Assembly: GCF_020740795.1 (NCBI RefSeq)
Contig: NC_067286.1
Location: forward strand, 13,712,633-13,776,632
Direction: 5' to 3'
Source of the DNA: Apus apus
Taxonomy: Eukaryota > Chordata > Aves > Apodiformes > Apodidae
Length of the DNA: 64,000 nt
The position numbers and the translations under genes are program-made. Positions 13,067 to 27,800 of the stretch are shown piece after piece (the first letter of the stretch is position 1; every line of letters begins with the position of its first letter). Under the pieces are notes generated by a model, which was given only the letters and a program-made list of their open reading frames with translations, was not told where the DNA came from and searched no databases.

Positions 13067-14713
13067 ATTCATTAAACAAACAAACACACACACCACAAAA
13101 AAACAACACTGTGAATGTAAGGTTTGCAAATGCATATCCATGTAGCAAGTATAAGTTGTCTTATAAAATCTATAAAGTAGATAATCAACATGCCAGAACA
13201 CTAGACAATCAGGCTGCCTTTTTTTTTTTTTTTAACAGATTGAAGGCACAACTCATTCAAGATCTTAGCTCTCCTATAGAGCGACATAATAAAAGGTTAA
13301 ATCCCTAGACAACAAAGTGAAAACCAAACGTATTCCTCCATCCTAAATTGCCACCAGGATTGCAAATCAACTATCAATTACAATGCAAGAGTATGAACTA
13401 AGTTGCTTGTAGGCAGCATGTAAACTCAAAACTGCTCTACACTGAGGGTTCATTTTTCTTGCATGCTGTCCTGTACTAGGCAAAAATTGCACAACTATGA
13501 AAATACTTTCTAGTATACATATACTCTGCACGTTTCTCAGGAATTGTAAGCTTGAACATTTGAAGCTGAGAATTCTTAATTAAATCACATTTAGTTGCAG
13601 ACTGTCTTTTGCTGTGTTAGAACTTTAAAGTAATTTTAAAAAATACAGTAGTTGCCTATTTACATGTTGAAAAGCTGTACTTTAAAATGGAAATGGTTAT
13701 GGTTCCAATCTGCTACTTGTAACATAGCAAAATAACAGATATACATAATTCCAGTAGGCACTGTACTTTATTATATTAGCCTCTACCAAGAAAAACATTA
13801 TAAAGTAATTTTTCTGACCAGAAGTTTATGAACTTAAGTTGGAAAGGTGGTCCATAAATCAAGTAAACAATTTCCCTATAGATTACTTTCTCCCTTGCTT
13901 CCAAGTATCTATTACACACAGAGACATCATTTAAGTGGATTGCAGAAAAAATTATACAATATTTGCCTTTTATGTTGCAGCTTTAATTTACTTCAATGTA
14001 TTACCATACAATTCCAAATCAATAATAAGTAACCTTAAATTTAGAATTCTTTACTTTTTTCGCAAACAAAAAATATAAAATTTTTCAAAATAGTTCTTCT
14101 TTTAATAATGTTGTGAATATTAGTTTTATTGAAAACAAAATGAAATTAATTATATTGCTGTCCAAGAGCAAGTTACAAACAACAAAGCCACCACCAAAAA
14201 TAAAAAATAGCCTTTGCCTCTATGCTGATTTCATTATATACCTCCAAGACTTTGTTCCTCTGTTCAATTGCTCAGGAGTTCAACATTCAGAATCAATTCC
14301 TAGGGCTCCACCACAACAAATTTAGTCATTTTCAGCTGCATTACAAAATGCCCCAAAACTAAAATCCCCAACCCACAACTGCTCATACAGACAGAAGATA
14401 CACACAAAAAAGCAGATTTGGTCCCCAGTACTCTGAAGTTTAAGAGACAAGAGAAGCAGGTGTGAGGGAAGAATGTAATGCCTAAATAAAAGTATGGAAC
14501 ATGGGGCAAAGAGGAAGCAAGCAAACGGCTCACAGAAGTGAGCACACAAAAGCATTCCTGTCTGCATACATATGGCTTTGCTTGCCTTTCTTCTGGTTTT
14601 ATGCCTTATTAAAAAAGTTTCCTTTGACATCTTAAAATGGGAATCACTATTAGGACAAAGGAAATGTCCTCATTGCATTCCTCATTCACCTAAAAAGCAA
14701 TACATACCATACA

Positions 14714-14736
14714 ATATATATATATATATATATATA
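14714..14736. repeat. (TA)n microsatellite
   Basis: About eleven AT dinucleotides in a row, flanked by further AT-rich and TATG/CATA-rich sequence up to about 14880. Confidence 0.9.
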
Positions 14737-15770
14737 ACCCCCCTGTATTATAATTGTATTAGAGTACACATTCACATTCTTAAATGGTTATCTATACATA
14801 CATATGTAGGTATATATGTATATTTATACGCATGGAGACACAGGAAGACAAATACATATACAGTATATAGACACATTGATATTTATAATTCCTGAAGAAA
14901 TCAAAACATTTTGAAGAAAAAAAAAAAATACCTTGCCTGGCCACACTTATTACCTGTTAGTGAGCTGTTAATTCAGACTTATTCAGAAAACACACAGCCA
15001 TGACTTTTACCATAGAGCTTTTTTTAAAGAAAAAACTTGGTTCATCGGATTTCCAATAATATAAACATTTTCTTTCTATCTGAATAATAGATGCATCTTC
15101 TTGTTTAAGTGTCTTAAATTTTATAATCTCAAATTAATAATACCTGGATAATAAAAACATTTCACAGCAGTCTAGCATTTACAAGTGATATTAGTGCCTG
15201 TTACAAAAAGAGGTAACAGTGGCCAGCAAAGAAAAAAAAAATTGGGCTTTTTATGGTCTTTCTGACACACCTCTTCCTATGTCAGATGGCACAATGCTCT
15301 CTTTCATTTGCTATTTCTCTAACCCTAACCTTGCGTTCATGACAGAAGCTACTGGTTTTGTGGCAGTCAAAGCAAAGCCAATCAGTAGTACAGGTGTATT
15401 CTCAGAGAAGGTCAAAACACTCATGGAAATCAGGAAATAATAGCCCACTCAAAGACCCAGCACCGTGCTGTAACACAACCTCAGACAAAACTTCCCTTCT
15501 CGCCTCTGTGTTGTAATCTTTGACCAACATCTTTGTTCTGCTTCAAATGTGCACAGATATCACCATTACAGTCACAAGACTGCTGTTAAGGCCAGGTACT
15601 AAAAAACTGATAGTTAAAATAATTGCAATACTGTTTAGCAGACAAGCTACACTAGATTTATTCTGTTGAGCTCCATACGGTACTAGAGCCACCGATGCAC
15701 CTGAAAAAAACTTGCAGTGATGTACCTACTTTCCCTGACAGGTAAATGCAGAACAAACTTTCAACCAAAG

Positions 15771-16390
15771 GATGAGAAGCTCAACATGAGCCTGCTGTGT
15801 GTGCTTGCAGCTCAGAAAGCCAACTGTGTCCTGGGCTGAATTAAAAGAATAATAACCAGCAGGTTAAGGGAGGCGATTCTGCCCTTCTGTTCTGCTCTCA
15901 TGAGACCACACCTGGAGATCTGCATCCAGTTCTGCAGCCCCTAGCACAGGAAGGAGATGGAGCTGTCGGAGCAAGTCCAGAGTAGGGCCACAAAGATGAT
16001 CAGAGGTCTGGAGTACCTCTGCTATGCAGGCAGGCTGAGAGAGTTGGCATTCTTCAGCCTGGAGAAGAGAAGGCTTCAAGGAGACCTTATAGCTGCCTTC
16101 CAGTACCTGAAGGGGCTACAGAAAAGCTGGGGAGGGGCTTTTCACCAGAGAGGGCAGTGATAGGGCAAGGGGTAATGGTTTTAAACTGAAAAAGGGGATA
16201 AATTCTTTACTGTGAGTGTGGTAAGACACTGGAACAGATTACTCAGAGAAGCTGTGGATTCCCCATCCCTGAAAGTGGGCTGGATGTGGCTTTGAGCAAC
16301 CCGGTCTAGTGGGAGGTGTCTCTGACCATGCAGGAGGGTTGGAACTAGATGATCTTTAAGGTCCCTTCCAACACAAACCATTCTATGATT
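15771..16390 (+). mobile_element. CR1 LINE, 5'-truncated 3' end
   Basis: The stretch matches the well-known sauropsid CR1 3' region in order: a part encoding the C-terminal end of ORF2 (GATGAGAAGCTCAACATGAG at the left, then the 'tgcagcccctagcacaggaag' and 'tggagaagagaaggct' segments), the 3' UTR around 16250-16370 (TGGAACTAGATGATCTTTAA), and a terminal ATTCTATG-type end at 16379-16390. Stops and frame breaks show it is dead. The left edge is the usual CR1 5' truncation. Confidence 0.93.
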
Positions 16391-19300
16391 TTATTTATAA
16401 CCTAGCCTTATTCTCCTGCTGTATTTCTGCAGGCATATTTCCCACTGTTGTAATTTATCTATCAACAAATTCTGTGTTTTTTCTTTGTTTTGTCCAGCAG
16501 AAATTCTGTTGTTATTGTTGTTGCCTAAGGGCACCAGCCAAAACAAGTTCCAAATAAGTTCCCCTTATATAGCCTTGGACATGCTAAAAATTTACTTGCA
16601 AAAGTCTGATCACAAGTGAAATCTGTTTGAACTTTTTCAGTCCTTAAAACAGAAAGTTTCATTTATCCTGACATGACCATGATGAGATCTAAAGATTTTG
16701 CTTAAAAAAAAATAAAAAAATTTTAAAATACACACAAAAAAACTATCACTGTAAAACAGAACCAAACGTCCTGTTTCTCAATGGTGCTCAAAGTGAACAT
16801 TCTGAATGTTCATTTAAAGACAGAAAATAAGTGTGTCAAATAAAACGCATAGACTTGTCAAATAGAAGGAATATTATAACAGCAGATCCAGTGCTGTTCC
16901 TTTTTACTTTCACTAGTCCACAGTTATTCATACAATCTAGTATTAACTAGATTGTGATGATGATAAGGCTCTTACGACTGCATTTGACATTAAAATTCAC
17001 AGAAGAAATTTTAGGAATACCATAAGCATCCTTTTAAAAGAATATCACATAGGTTTTTTTCAACATTTTCCTCCTAAATATCAAGGAGATAATAGACATT
17101 CATGATCTAAATTCCTTTTTTAAATTCCAGGCCTCTCACCTTTCTCCATGTTTAAGGACAGTTGGCTGAGGGTGGAAACTGTTAAAATAATTGGACACTG
17201 TGCAGACTCTAAAAGTCTCTTGGTGTCTCCTATATGAAATATCACAGCTATTCTCCACGTTTATGATATATGAGAAACAGTCCAATGGATTCCTCATTAC
17301 AGTCATTGTCTTTCATGTTTTCACTGTTTTGTCTTTAGTACACATTTGGATCTACTACCTTTCTTAAGTCTCAAAAGATATCCTAAGAGCCTACCCAATA
17401 ATATCCTTTTCCAAATATATGCTCACAAAACACATAAATAAATGACTATTGCATTGAAATTTTAAGTACCTTCAACAGTCTTCACAGCAAACCAAATTTG
17501 TTTAAACAGTTCAAAATGCAGAGATCAGCATTTATTGGTACATTTGAAATACAACTACTTCAGCAGCATGCCACCAGTGTGGTTTTCAGACTCATTAAGC
17601 ACAGAGTTACCACCTTTTTGGAAGAGTGGCATTGCCCATTATGAAATATTTTTTAAAACCTAACAACTAAAGTAGCCATATTGCATCTTCAAAGGCAATT
17701 GCATGCACCTTTCAACAATAATAAACCAAATCTTGTCATAAGCCATCAGGTGCTGCCAGTGTACCATCTGCACTGTACCTACTGAGAAAAAGAGATACAG
17801 AACAAGGACTTGGTTTACCTCATTCACCAAGAATGTCTGTAGCATAACTGCAAGGAAAACTCTGACGTCTCTAGTCCATATGCTTGAACCACTTGACCAA
17901 TATAAACACCCTCTGCTCCTTAATAATTATTTCCTGAGAAATAAACATAGCATACTTGCAAAACTGTAGCACAGATAGACTGAAACAACTCTTCAGCTGC
18001 TTATGCTCACAGATGTAAACAGTACATAGTTCATAATCCACCTGGAGTTTTCAGAAGGTTTTGATGTCAATGCTGTTCAAACACACCCTCAAAAATGTTG
18101 AGTCTAATCCCTCAATACATGTCAGATAAAGGATTTTTTATTGATTCGAGGTCAGGATTTCAGCACAGTGTAACTCATGCAAACTTAAGGCTTTTCATGT
18201 TGTTTCTTTTCCTTTGTCTCTCTACTCCCTTATCACTTTTAAACGTGCAATCTGTGATCCATGAGACTTAGGAAAAAAATCCGAAACTGTTTTCCCTGTA
18301 ATTCAGTACATCCAGATAAAACCATGCTAGAAGGTTATCATTGATGCCTTGTTTGCTCCTGCTATACGCACAATCTATTGCATGTAATCCCTGAATGTTC
18401 TGAAGAGTCATTGAAAAAATTAAAGAACTTTCATTTGGACTTACAGTTTTGGTGAGTGGAAGGCATCTTCTAATAAAAGAAAAACTTAGAAAAAACTGCA
18501 GAAAACTGTACTTCCTCACCGGTACTACTTTTTCAAACTAGCCACAAAGAAATCACACGAGGTAATCTCAGCAAACTGGTTCGGGTGCCTAAGATTAACA
18601 TTCACAGTGCTTTCTGAGACATATCTTGCCCTCCCCAACACATACAGAATTGCATCATTAACTCATTACGTTTATTTAAAAATTGTTCTCCTTATTTGCG
18701 TGATAAGATGCAACTAACAGTCTGTTTTGTAAACTAAGCAAGTTTATTCTTGGTCTGTGTTCATGCAATGCTTAAGGTTTGTCTACATACAAAAGTTATG
18801 CTTAATTACACTGATTTAATTTAATCAGCTCAAGCCCTGTACTGTGATGAGATCATGAAGTTGCTTTCTACGTGTGAAGTTCCTCTTATTAGGGAAGATG
18901 GACACAGCCTTTTTATATTATTACAATTGCATCTACATCCAGGTTACAACTGCACAATTATTTCAATAAAACAGAATGCATGGAGTAATTACACTACTCC
19001 AGAACCCATGCTTCAAACAGAACACACCTCTGAAAGAGTAGATGCTCCTTACAAATTTTGGTAAGAGATTTCATTAGGAATTATAATGCTCTTCTTTTTT
19101 TTTTATGGGTACTGTTTGAGAGCTGATGGAAACTTTGAGATATAACAGTCAGTCTCTACCAGAAGAGAAGACAGCACAAGTACTGGCAGAACCAGCTTCA
19201 TGAGTTTCTGTGGCATCCCAATAGCTGAGACGTGTCTCAATTTTCACAGCAAAAAATCCTTAACTTTGGATGTTTTTAAATAGCATTCAGGTTGTATTTG

Positions 19301-20653
19301 TATTTGCTGTTCTGAAAACTGAAAGACTGAAGGTGCAAGGTAAACCAAGCCAACAAATCCTAGTAAATATCTGAAGTTTCAGGAAGTCTTGAAAATATTT
19401 CAGAATACCTTTCAACTTAGGTTGAGATTTTTCAGTATTTTGCAAAATATAATGGCTCTTTGCTGCATGGTAGCCCTGGCACTGAGCTCTAAAAATGATG
19501 TGAAATATTAATAATTTGAAATTTTCTTAATGGAAATATCTAAGAAGAAACTTTAATCATTGAAGACATTGTTATTCTTATAACTGAGCAGGGATCTCCA
19601 TTCTAGGACACTTAAGAACAGAGGAAAAATAAAATGTAGGTATTACGAAGCTCTAGAATATGTAGTTTCATTAATGGAATTTCAACAGATATGTTTTTAT
19701 GAAAAAAAAACACTTGCTCTGCAAGCAATGGAAACATTCACAGTGTGGCTACCAGTTGATTTGTGCTGCATCACATTCATGTGAGTTGAACTACAATTGC
19801 CTTTATGTTGTGTAGCCTCTCCCTGTGCTTTCCCCTGACCACAGGTAACACCATGAGCTTTGGTGCTTCACCAGGGAATGCAGCTGGGCACTGAGCTAGG
19901 GGCTGGGCAAGACACAACACAAGGTTCACACAGAGATGAAGACAAGCTGCATGGTTGGCTCTAGATGCTGCTGCATTCACTCTGCAGCCTTAGCTGCACA
20001 GAGGAGCACTTTGGATCACTCTCCCTATCTAGTCACCACTTTTTCTGAAGCTCGTAAAATCTCAAAACTCTTCAGACACTGCCCCACTGTTAAAATCTAT
20101 TGAAATAAGCCAAGATTTTCTAAGATACAGACTGGTACAGATATTACAGATGTGTTTCTACCAGAGATTGAGATGAGACCGTAATACACTTGATTACTAA
20201 CATAAATATATCTATTTTTTTGTGGAGATAAGTAGTTGTCCTGCTTTTCTGCTCCCAGACTCCCAAACTTTGTCCCTCTGTGTCTAGATAATACAAGAGA
20301 TCTCAAATTGCACAATCACAATAGCTGATAGTAGAATCCTCAGACATGCTAAATTCCACTGTCATCAATATTTCTGGGCAGTCTTCTACTTCAGTAGCAT
20401 AAAAACATTATTAACTACATGGACATAATGACAGCAACAATTTAAATGCTAGCAGACTGTGAAAGCAGTATGTTATGAACTCCTGGAATACTGGGGAACA
20501 GGTTATGGAATATCCAACATGCGTTTTCAATTTTGGATAAATAACATTGTTTGCATAGGGGCATTTTTAGGTATAATTTCCTCACAAAATGCCTGTAGAT
20601 TCAGAGAGACAAAAACACACTGAAGTGTGTTTAGGTGCATATATAGAATTACT

Positions 20654-20760
20654 AGTATATATACAGAGTTAGGTATAGATACAAATGTTAGTATATATGA
20701 GTATATGTTAGTATATATGAGTATATATACTGAGTTAGGTATATATACAAATGGAAGAAC
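20654..20760. repeat. Nested AT-rich tandem repeat
   Basis: A 20-bp unit GTTAGTATATATGAGTATAT occurs twice in tandem (20687-20706, 20707-20726). It sits inside a larger imperfect duplication of about 66 bp, in which the segment AGTATATATAC-GAGTTAGGTATA-ATACAAATG appears near 20654 and again near 20720. The repeated peptide seen in the spurious plus-strand frame comes from this and is not a gene. Confidence 0.8.
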
Positions 20761-23700
20761 GCATCACAAGATGGTGTGCTGTTACTCATATATTATATGC
20801 AGAGTATATATGCATACTAATGTATGAATTTAATACCTTATGAAGTTCAGTGTAGGATTATGACAGCACAGATAGACCTGCAGATGAGCATTTAGGCTTC
20901 TCACTCTAATTTCTGTTATCCATTGTAAATCAAAAATAATCTGAAACCACCAATCCTACCTTCAACTGATACATCTTTTTTAACTAGACATACAACTGCT
21001 GCACACGGTATAACAATTTCCACATTAGAGATCACTTCAGAAGTAATGATGGATTTATAACTCCCTGTCAATAGTGCAGACAAGTGCTACTCTAATCCAA
21101 ACCACTAGAAACAGGCAGGTTGCATAATACACCCTCACTCAGCACTGTTCAGATCCACCTGAGCACCAGTGCTGAAAGTTATTAGAATTTGGAACTGTAG
21201 TATATTTACTGTTGTTCGTTTTTAAAGTCGTCTTTGAAATATTTTGTAACTTCCTGAAGTTCCATCAAGGAACATTTATTTGTTATTAAATCCCCACCCT
21301 GTTGCTCTACAGGACAACACTTGGGCTTGGGTGGCCTAACAGAGTCTGTAGCTGCTCTCAGACTTCCCTTGCTAGATAGATTTACTTTATTTCTACCACT
21401 CATATGGAATTATTTGTTGGTTTCAGTGCCATTCCTGCATCTGAGCCAGCACTTTCATTTTATTTAATTTTTATCTTTTAGATTTATTTTGCCTCTTCAA
21501 GGGATGAAGAAACTGAGGAACCAACTCAAAATGTAATTTCACATGGCTTCCATCTCTTTATGATAACCCTCTAGATTAACAGGCACAATCTGAAAAGCAC
21601 AATGATAGCTTCCTCTGTATGGTGGTCTCTTCATAACCCACAAATAAGCACCAAAAAAAATTCTTAACTAATATGGAATTTCAGCTTAGATGGTCACAAA
21701 TTAACCAGAGAAAGGTGTATGTTAGTTTAAACAAATTACTCACATTTTCCATTTTTGGTCTATAGCATAAGAAATCAGATAGTTAATTTTAAATGCAAAA
21801 TTTTGTACAGAGTGCAAATCATGTCTGCATGTCAAAGTAAAATAACAAACCTAATGAGGAATGTTAAAAAAGCAAGACCCATTAGTTTAAAGATACATGG
21901 AAGCAGCCAAAGATGACAAACATGCATAAAATTCAAAACATGATGGAAAGGGGAACAGGCACTGAACCACATAAATCAGTGTTTTGAATTCTATTTCTCT
22001 GTGGGTATAATTGTACCTTAGTTTCTTATAATGATTTATTGAGGTAAATAGTCTGTATGGTTTAACAGCCACAGCTTCAAAGTGTCAGGCACAGACTCTC
22101 CTTTATTCATGAGGCAGCTGAGTATTGGGATGTGAATTAGCTTCTGTATTCTGGGACTTGGCAAAGTTTGTTTTTAAGGTCCTTATAAAGGATTCATGTT
22201 GATGCAGCTATTCAAATGTGAAAAACACTGTGCTGTAATGGATGAAATAGGAAAGCTTTACAGTAATTCTGGAGGCAAAAAAAAAGTAAAACACTGAAAT
22301 AAGCCATTCAGAATTACCTTCGGCAAAAGAAAGGAATGCTGCCCCAGAGTTAATATTAATACATTGTATCATTTTGGGGAATACATAAAAAAACTAATTT
22401 CTTTATGAAGCACAAAAGTGTGATGGGATTCCAGAATATACTTTTAAGTTAAGAGAAAATAAAGTACCAAAAAGAAATGGTATAAATTTAAGCTGTGATA
22501 TTCATATTTTGGGTTGATTGCCAAACCACACGTTCTATTGCTCTCAGACCAGGATAAACCAACCATTAACTAATCAAAAGAATTATCATCCATGAAAGCT
22601 ATGATGGCATTTTAACAGTTCTTAATCTATTAATAACAAAGAATAATTTGCAAAATACATTCCCTCTTCTGTTTATATTCATAGGGCCATTCTTAGCAGG
22701 AATTATATGAAGGCTCCCATGGTGTAGAAACCCTATGAAAGCCATGAAAATTCACTAAGCTTCCTCACGTACTGTGCCAAGATATTCAGCAGGAACTTTG
22801 GTTGTTGCCAAGAAACACGTGCGTTTCAGATACTGAAGCTCTGCATGTACTGGTATTTCAACATTCCTGGAGAGAAATGTGACCCCTTGATGCATACACT
22901 GGTTTGCTGGCTTGCTTGCATTCCTCCCCATCTGTCAGAGTGGCATTCTGCCTTCTCACAAGGTGGGATGCCAGTTTTGGAGCACAGGTGCCAACCAAAT
23001 ATAGGTTCAGACTAATACTCTGCAAAATGTGGCAAACAACATTTCACCTGCAAGAAGATCATCCTACCTCTGACCCATGCCAAATAAGGATTGCATGCTT
23101 CATTAGCAAAAAGGGTCATCAGCTGAAAAGCACAGGCAGCACCAGAAATGCTGGGTTTCTGTATAATGGCTCCTAGCTGAGAGTCTTCAGCACTGAGATT
23201 TAATTTACAATACACCAGATTTTCCTAACATTGTGGACCTACAGCTCTCCTGAGAAAGCTGCAACAGACCATGGACAGAGATCTGCCGAATTCATCCTCC
23301 CAGGCTAATTTCTGACAAACTCCAAGATTCTTAAAAAGGGCAAATGAATTAACACTGTGGGAAAGACATGAGTAAAGATTTGTGTTATCGCTAAGGGGGT
23401 TTGCTAACAACACAAATAAAACTACCTTTATTATGACAGTCAAAAAACCCAAACCAAAACCATTTGTTGTCAAACACCAAATTGCTCTTATAATCTTAAA
23501 ATTATACTTAAATATTTTATTATACAAATTGACATACGATATAAAAAGTTCAGTTAGCTTTTGGTTTGAGAATATATGTACATGTGATAGCACACTAGTC
23601 ATGAACAACCATTAATACAAAACCCATTCAACATACAGTGACAACACTGCATAATACTAAATGGTGTTTCAATAGCCTTAGAATAAAGCATATTTTGAAC

Positions 23701-24101
23701 TCTTTCAGTAATGAAAATATTCCATACTAAATTAATCTAACAAGAGAAGCTAAATATTCAGTTGATCAATAAACAGAATATTGTTGGTTTTGCTTCCAAA
23801 TTAACATAGTCGATTTTATTTATAAATGTACCAACCAAAATTGAAGCATCACTAGTCTAAAAAATTATCTGCTTTCAGGAAACAATTCACTAGTCTTTCT
23901 TTGGTAACTCACTGTGATCTCTGTAGTTTATTTATCCCAGGATGCACCTGATATATCATCAGCTTTAGGTGATTTTGTTAAACTGACTATCCAAAAATTA
24001 GTCATATTATGCATAATTCTGCATTATTTAGTCTACTTAGAAGGCATGCCACTGCTATTCCCAATTAACAAACTCAAAGCTATTAATTTTTACTAGCACA
24101 A

Positions 24102-24148
24102 AATTATAACTCAATACATTGAATTCTATAATTATAATTCAATACATT
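24102..24148. repeat. Short direct repeat beside CR1
   Basis: AATTATAACTCAATACATT (24102-24120) and AATTATAATTCAATACATT (24130-24148) differ by one base and lie 28 bp apart, directly at the left edge of the CR1 copy. Both are on the same side of the element, so this is not a target-site duplication. Confidence 0.7.
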
Positions 24149-24149
24149 A

Positions 24150-24889
24150 AGATGCGGAATCCTGCATCTGAGATGGAATAACCCCATACAACAGTACAAG
24201 CTGGGGGCCAACTGGCTAGAAAACCTATTTGCCAGAAAAAAACTGGAGGTCCCTGTGGACAAGCTGCTGATCACAAGCCAGCAGCGTGCCCTGGCAGCAA
24301 AGGCAGCCAACAGCATCCTGGGCTGTTTTAACAAGAGCATCGCCTGCAGATTAAGGGACCTGATAATTCCCCTTTTTCTGGCACCTGTGAGACTGCATCA
24401 GGAGCAATGTGTCCAGCTCTGGTCTTCCCGGTACAAGACAGACCTTGAAACAGTGGAGTAAGTTCAGCAGAGACACCAGGACAAGTAGGAGGCTGCAGCA
24501 AGATATAGAATGAGTTTGCACAGCTTGGGGAACAGCAGGTGAAGGTGAGAGCTTATTGCTGCCTGCAACCACTTAATAAGAACATGTAGGGAAGTTGGAA
24601 CAAGGCTCCTCACAGAGGTGCACAGTGACATGACGAAAGGCCACAGGCACAAGCTGAAATGTGGTAAATTCCAATTCAATGTAAAGAAAAAACATTACTT
24701 AAAGGGTGGCCAAACACTGGGCCAGGTTACCAAGAAGCACTGTGGCATCAACATCCTTGGAGAAACTGCAATTGACTGGAGGTGACCCTGTGCAACGTGC
24801 TCTAATTGGACCTGAATTGAGCAAGAGGTAGGACTAGATGATCCCTGCTGGTCCTTTCCAATCTACAAAACTCTGTGTTTTTATGATGT
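24150..24889 (+). mobile_element. CR1 LINE, diverged 3' fragment
   Basis: Typical CR1 segments appear in order: the 'gtacaagctgg...aactggctagaa' part, 'ctgctgatcacaagccagcag', 'cagccaacagcatcctgggctg', the 'gtccagctctgg' part and the 3' UTR ending GGACTAGATGATCCCTGCTG-GTCCTTTCCAATCTAC. It is more diverged than the copy at 15.8 kb, lacks a clean octamer tail and carries many stops. Confidence 0.9.
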
Positions 24890-27800
24890 ACATTATATGA
24901 TTTTGTATGATACACATACCCGTTTAAACAATGCCATATACAGGCACATTCATGAATATCACACTCTAGGCACTCACTAAACTACCAAGGAGCAGCATAC
25001 AGCCTTCCATATGCTTTTCTCAGCTTTTAATTCAAACAAAGGATTCAGTCTTTTAGACAGAACTTATTTCTAGTAAATTAACAACATTATACATGGCATT
25101 TTTCCTAAGCTTTCCAACTTTGGATCCCCATTTTTTTAGAAAAAAATGCATTACTTAAAATAGAAAAAGGCACCTGTTACACTCCCAGAAAAACATATAT
25201 AAAGTCAGTACATCAGCATATTTTTCCTTCTGGCACACTATGCCTGTATGTCACAACCACTGTCCTAGTGTAAAAGACACTGTCCTGCCTCTAGACAGGA
25301 TACCACAATTCCATTAAAGTCTCAGACCTATCTAAATATAAATATTTATCAATATTAAGAGGACATAATCATTCATGCTTAGGTTAATTTATTTACAATT
25401 TATTATTCCAGACTAATAAAAATATCCTGATGCTTGGACCACAAATTCCTACAAAGTAAAAATGTGCATAAATTGTTGCAGTACTGCACCTCCAACTCAA
25501 TGTCATTTATTATAAGAGAATGAATACCAAAATGGTGAAGTCAACTTCAGTATAGGCAGAGTGCACAGTAGGTTCTTGGCAAAGTTGCCAGATAGTTTAT
25601 AGTTTATTAATACAGTGCTGAGCTTGGAAAGATCACTACCTCAAATTTCAAGATGTGATGTAAGCTGATGGTGTTAAACAAGTAAAAAAGGGTAAAGAAA
25701 TTCCCTTTAATTTTTGTTTTCACTGCAGTCACTCAAATGCAATAGGCTGTGACTGACACACAATTAATAATCTATGAACCCAGAACATGGACAAAGCAAA
25801 TATGTATCTTGATATCCTTTTGCATAGCAAAAATGTTCCAGTAGCTAAAGTTAGTAAAAATCAGCATTGCCAAGGAGACATGCTGCCTACGTTTTAAGCA
25901 ACACAAGTTACCAGATCACATACTACCTAACTACAATGGACCTGATTCATCTTCCTCTAGGCTTCTGTAAACAAAAAGAGTAAAAAATGATCACATATTT
26001 GGAACACATACTGTCAGAACACAAATTAATGAAAATATTTTCCCAGGGGGAAAAATTTTTCTGATGCAGTGGCAACAGACAGTATTGTGATATAGCTCTA
26101 TCATGGAGATGCAGATATTGTCAGAAAAGAAAAATCTTCAGCAGTCTTTATTTGGACACAGGGTGTATATGAAAAGTCTATGTACTCCACTGATGATGAA
26201 AGTTAAGCAGAAACATTTCTTTTCAAAAGGACTCTGACTAGGGAGCTCTGCAGATACATCAGAGTTTTAACATGCCCATTTTTTTCTCACCTTTAAAATC
26301 TTTCTCAAAGCATTTTGGATCAAGTGAAACCCAGCCGTATAAAGATCCTTGGTGTTATTTCTTATTCCTTTCCACTGACCACTTCCACAAATATTACTGA
26401 AGTCCCTAGGGAGGAGCAACTATTACAAAGGTAGAGGGCTAGGAAGGAGAACACAGAGACACTGTTTCTCCCATACCAGCTACATTTCCTTCTAATTTCT
26501 CTTTGCCAATACAGTAAAAGATTCAAAGGTGTTAGGAAAGAACAAATTCTGTATACACACAGATTTCAACTGACTTCAGACACCTTAGTTTTCACAGCAC
26601 CATGACTTAAAAAAGGACTATGTTAATTTTCTTCAACCTTTTTCAGCAGTCACTGACGTATGTTAAGGAGTGGTTAGTCCACACCATTTCCAAATTACCC
26701 AATAACTTCAATTCCAGATGTGAAATATGAAAATGTTAGATTCCCTTTTCCTTAAAGTACTCTACTTTGCTACAGATGGATGAAACATATAGCAAAGAAA
26801 GGAACTACTGAGTTTTCACTCTAATCAAGCACAATTCACTTTGATAATACTGAAGATTTTGTCTCATCATTCAGACTCCCAGTAGAATAATTGAATTTGG
26901 CAGATACTTTCTGTGAAATGTCTTGCCTTTATTGGTGCTTTTATGTGCTAAGCAAGCACAAAAGAAAAAGAAGGAAAAGAATTGAGATATATAAAGCTAT
27001 ATCTTCATCGCAATAAAAATGATTTTTACTCAGGTACAATATTCTAGCACTGTATCACGTACCGTGGTAAATGAAGAGGCCTAGTCACTCTAATGTGATG
27101 TAAAATCTTAGAGGAAGCAAAGTGCTATATTTCCTTATTTTGATGTAGCTGGTTCATATCAACTTGAAGTAAGAGATATATGGTTGACCTTGACTGGCTA
27201 TACTGATATAAAAACTACCTGGGTCTTGTCTCCACTAGGACTGCACCTAGAGAAAGATGTTCTAATGTGCCTTTTATGATGTTAAAAAATGTGGAATTTA
27301 AAAAAAAAAAAATCTTTGTATTGAGGACAAAGCCTAATAGCTGCAATGGTACTGGAAGCTGGCACAGTGCTAAGTTCAAGAACATTATTTTTCCATTCTT
27401 TGTTTTCTTCATTTGTTAAACTGGGGCAACAACTCTTTTTTTTTTCTATAGTATTGAATAATGGCTTGTTCTGCTAGCCCAGAAATAAAAGTAAGTGAAG
27501 ATATTCTTTGTATTGATGTGCTGCCTCTGTTGTTTATGATAGAAACTACTTTGTCTTTAGAAGGGAAGTGTTCTAAGAAAAGCTTTTATAATAAGTTCAG
27601 AAATATGAAAGCCATTTCAGGATGAGGACAACTCTATCCTTTATTTTGTTAGTCCTTGAAAGGGCTTTTTAAATGTTAACAGCTATGACTGCCTTCCCTC
27701 AACTGATGCTCCCTTCTCAGCAATCCTTCTGTTGACGTGTCTTTGTTTGCTCTTAGCTTGTCTCTCATTCTTCCCAACCCCTTAAAACGAAACTTAGCAA

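Larger units (their letters stand above)
1801..15770. other. Long non-coding stretch, inferred SOX6 5' intron/upstream
   Basis: About 14 kb of AT-rich sequence with no coding exon I can recognise and no clear interspersed repeat. The open frames are short, unrelated to known families and stop-bounded at chance length. It contains simple repeats listed separately (G run at 2050, 26-bp duplication at 2324, T run at 8554, AAAC-rich tract at 12376, A run at 13035, TA repeat at 14714). Such repeat-poor deserts beside developmental regulators often carry conserved enhancers, but conservation cannot be judged from one sequence. Confidence 0.45.
16391..24149. other. Non-coding AT-rich stretch between two CR1 copies
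   Basis: No coding exon, RNA gene or clear transposon seen. It holds the nested AT-rich tandem repeat at 20654-20760 and otherwise unique sequence. Open frames stay below about 85 codons and look random. Confidence 0.45.

Noticed and set aside
13035-13234. A run followed by T run, looking like an inverted pair of retroposon tails
   Set aside because: No element body or target-site duplications could be found between or beside them; simple homopolymers are the simpler reading.
24102-24148. Near-identical 19-bp repeats considered as a CR1 target-site duplication
   Set aside because: Both copies lie on the same side of the element, and no copy is found at its 3' end.
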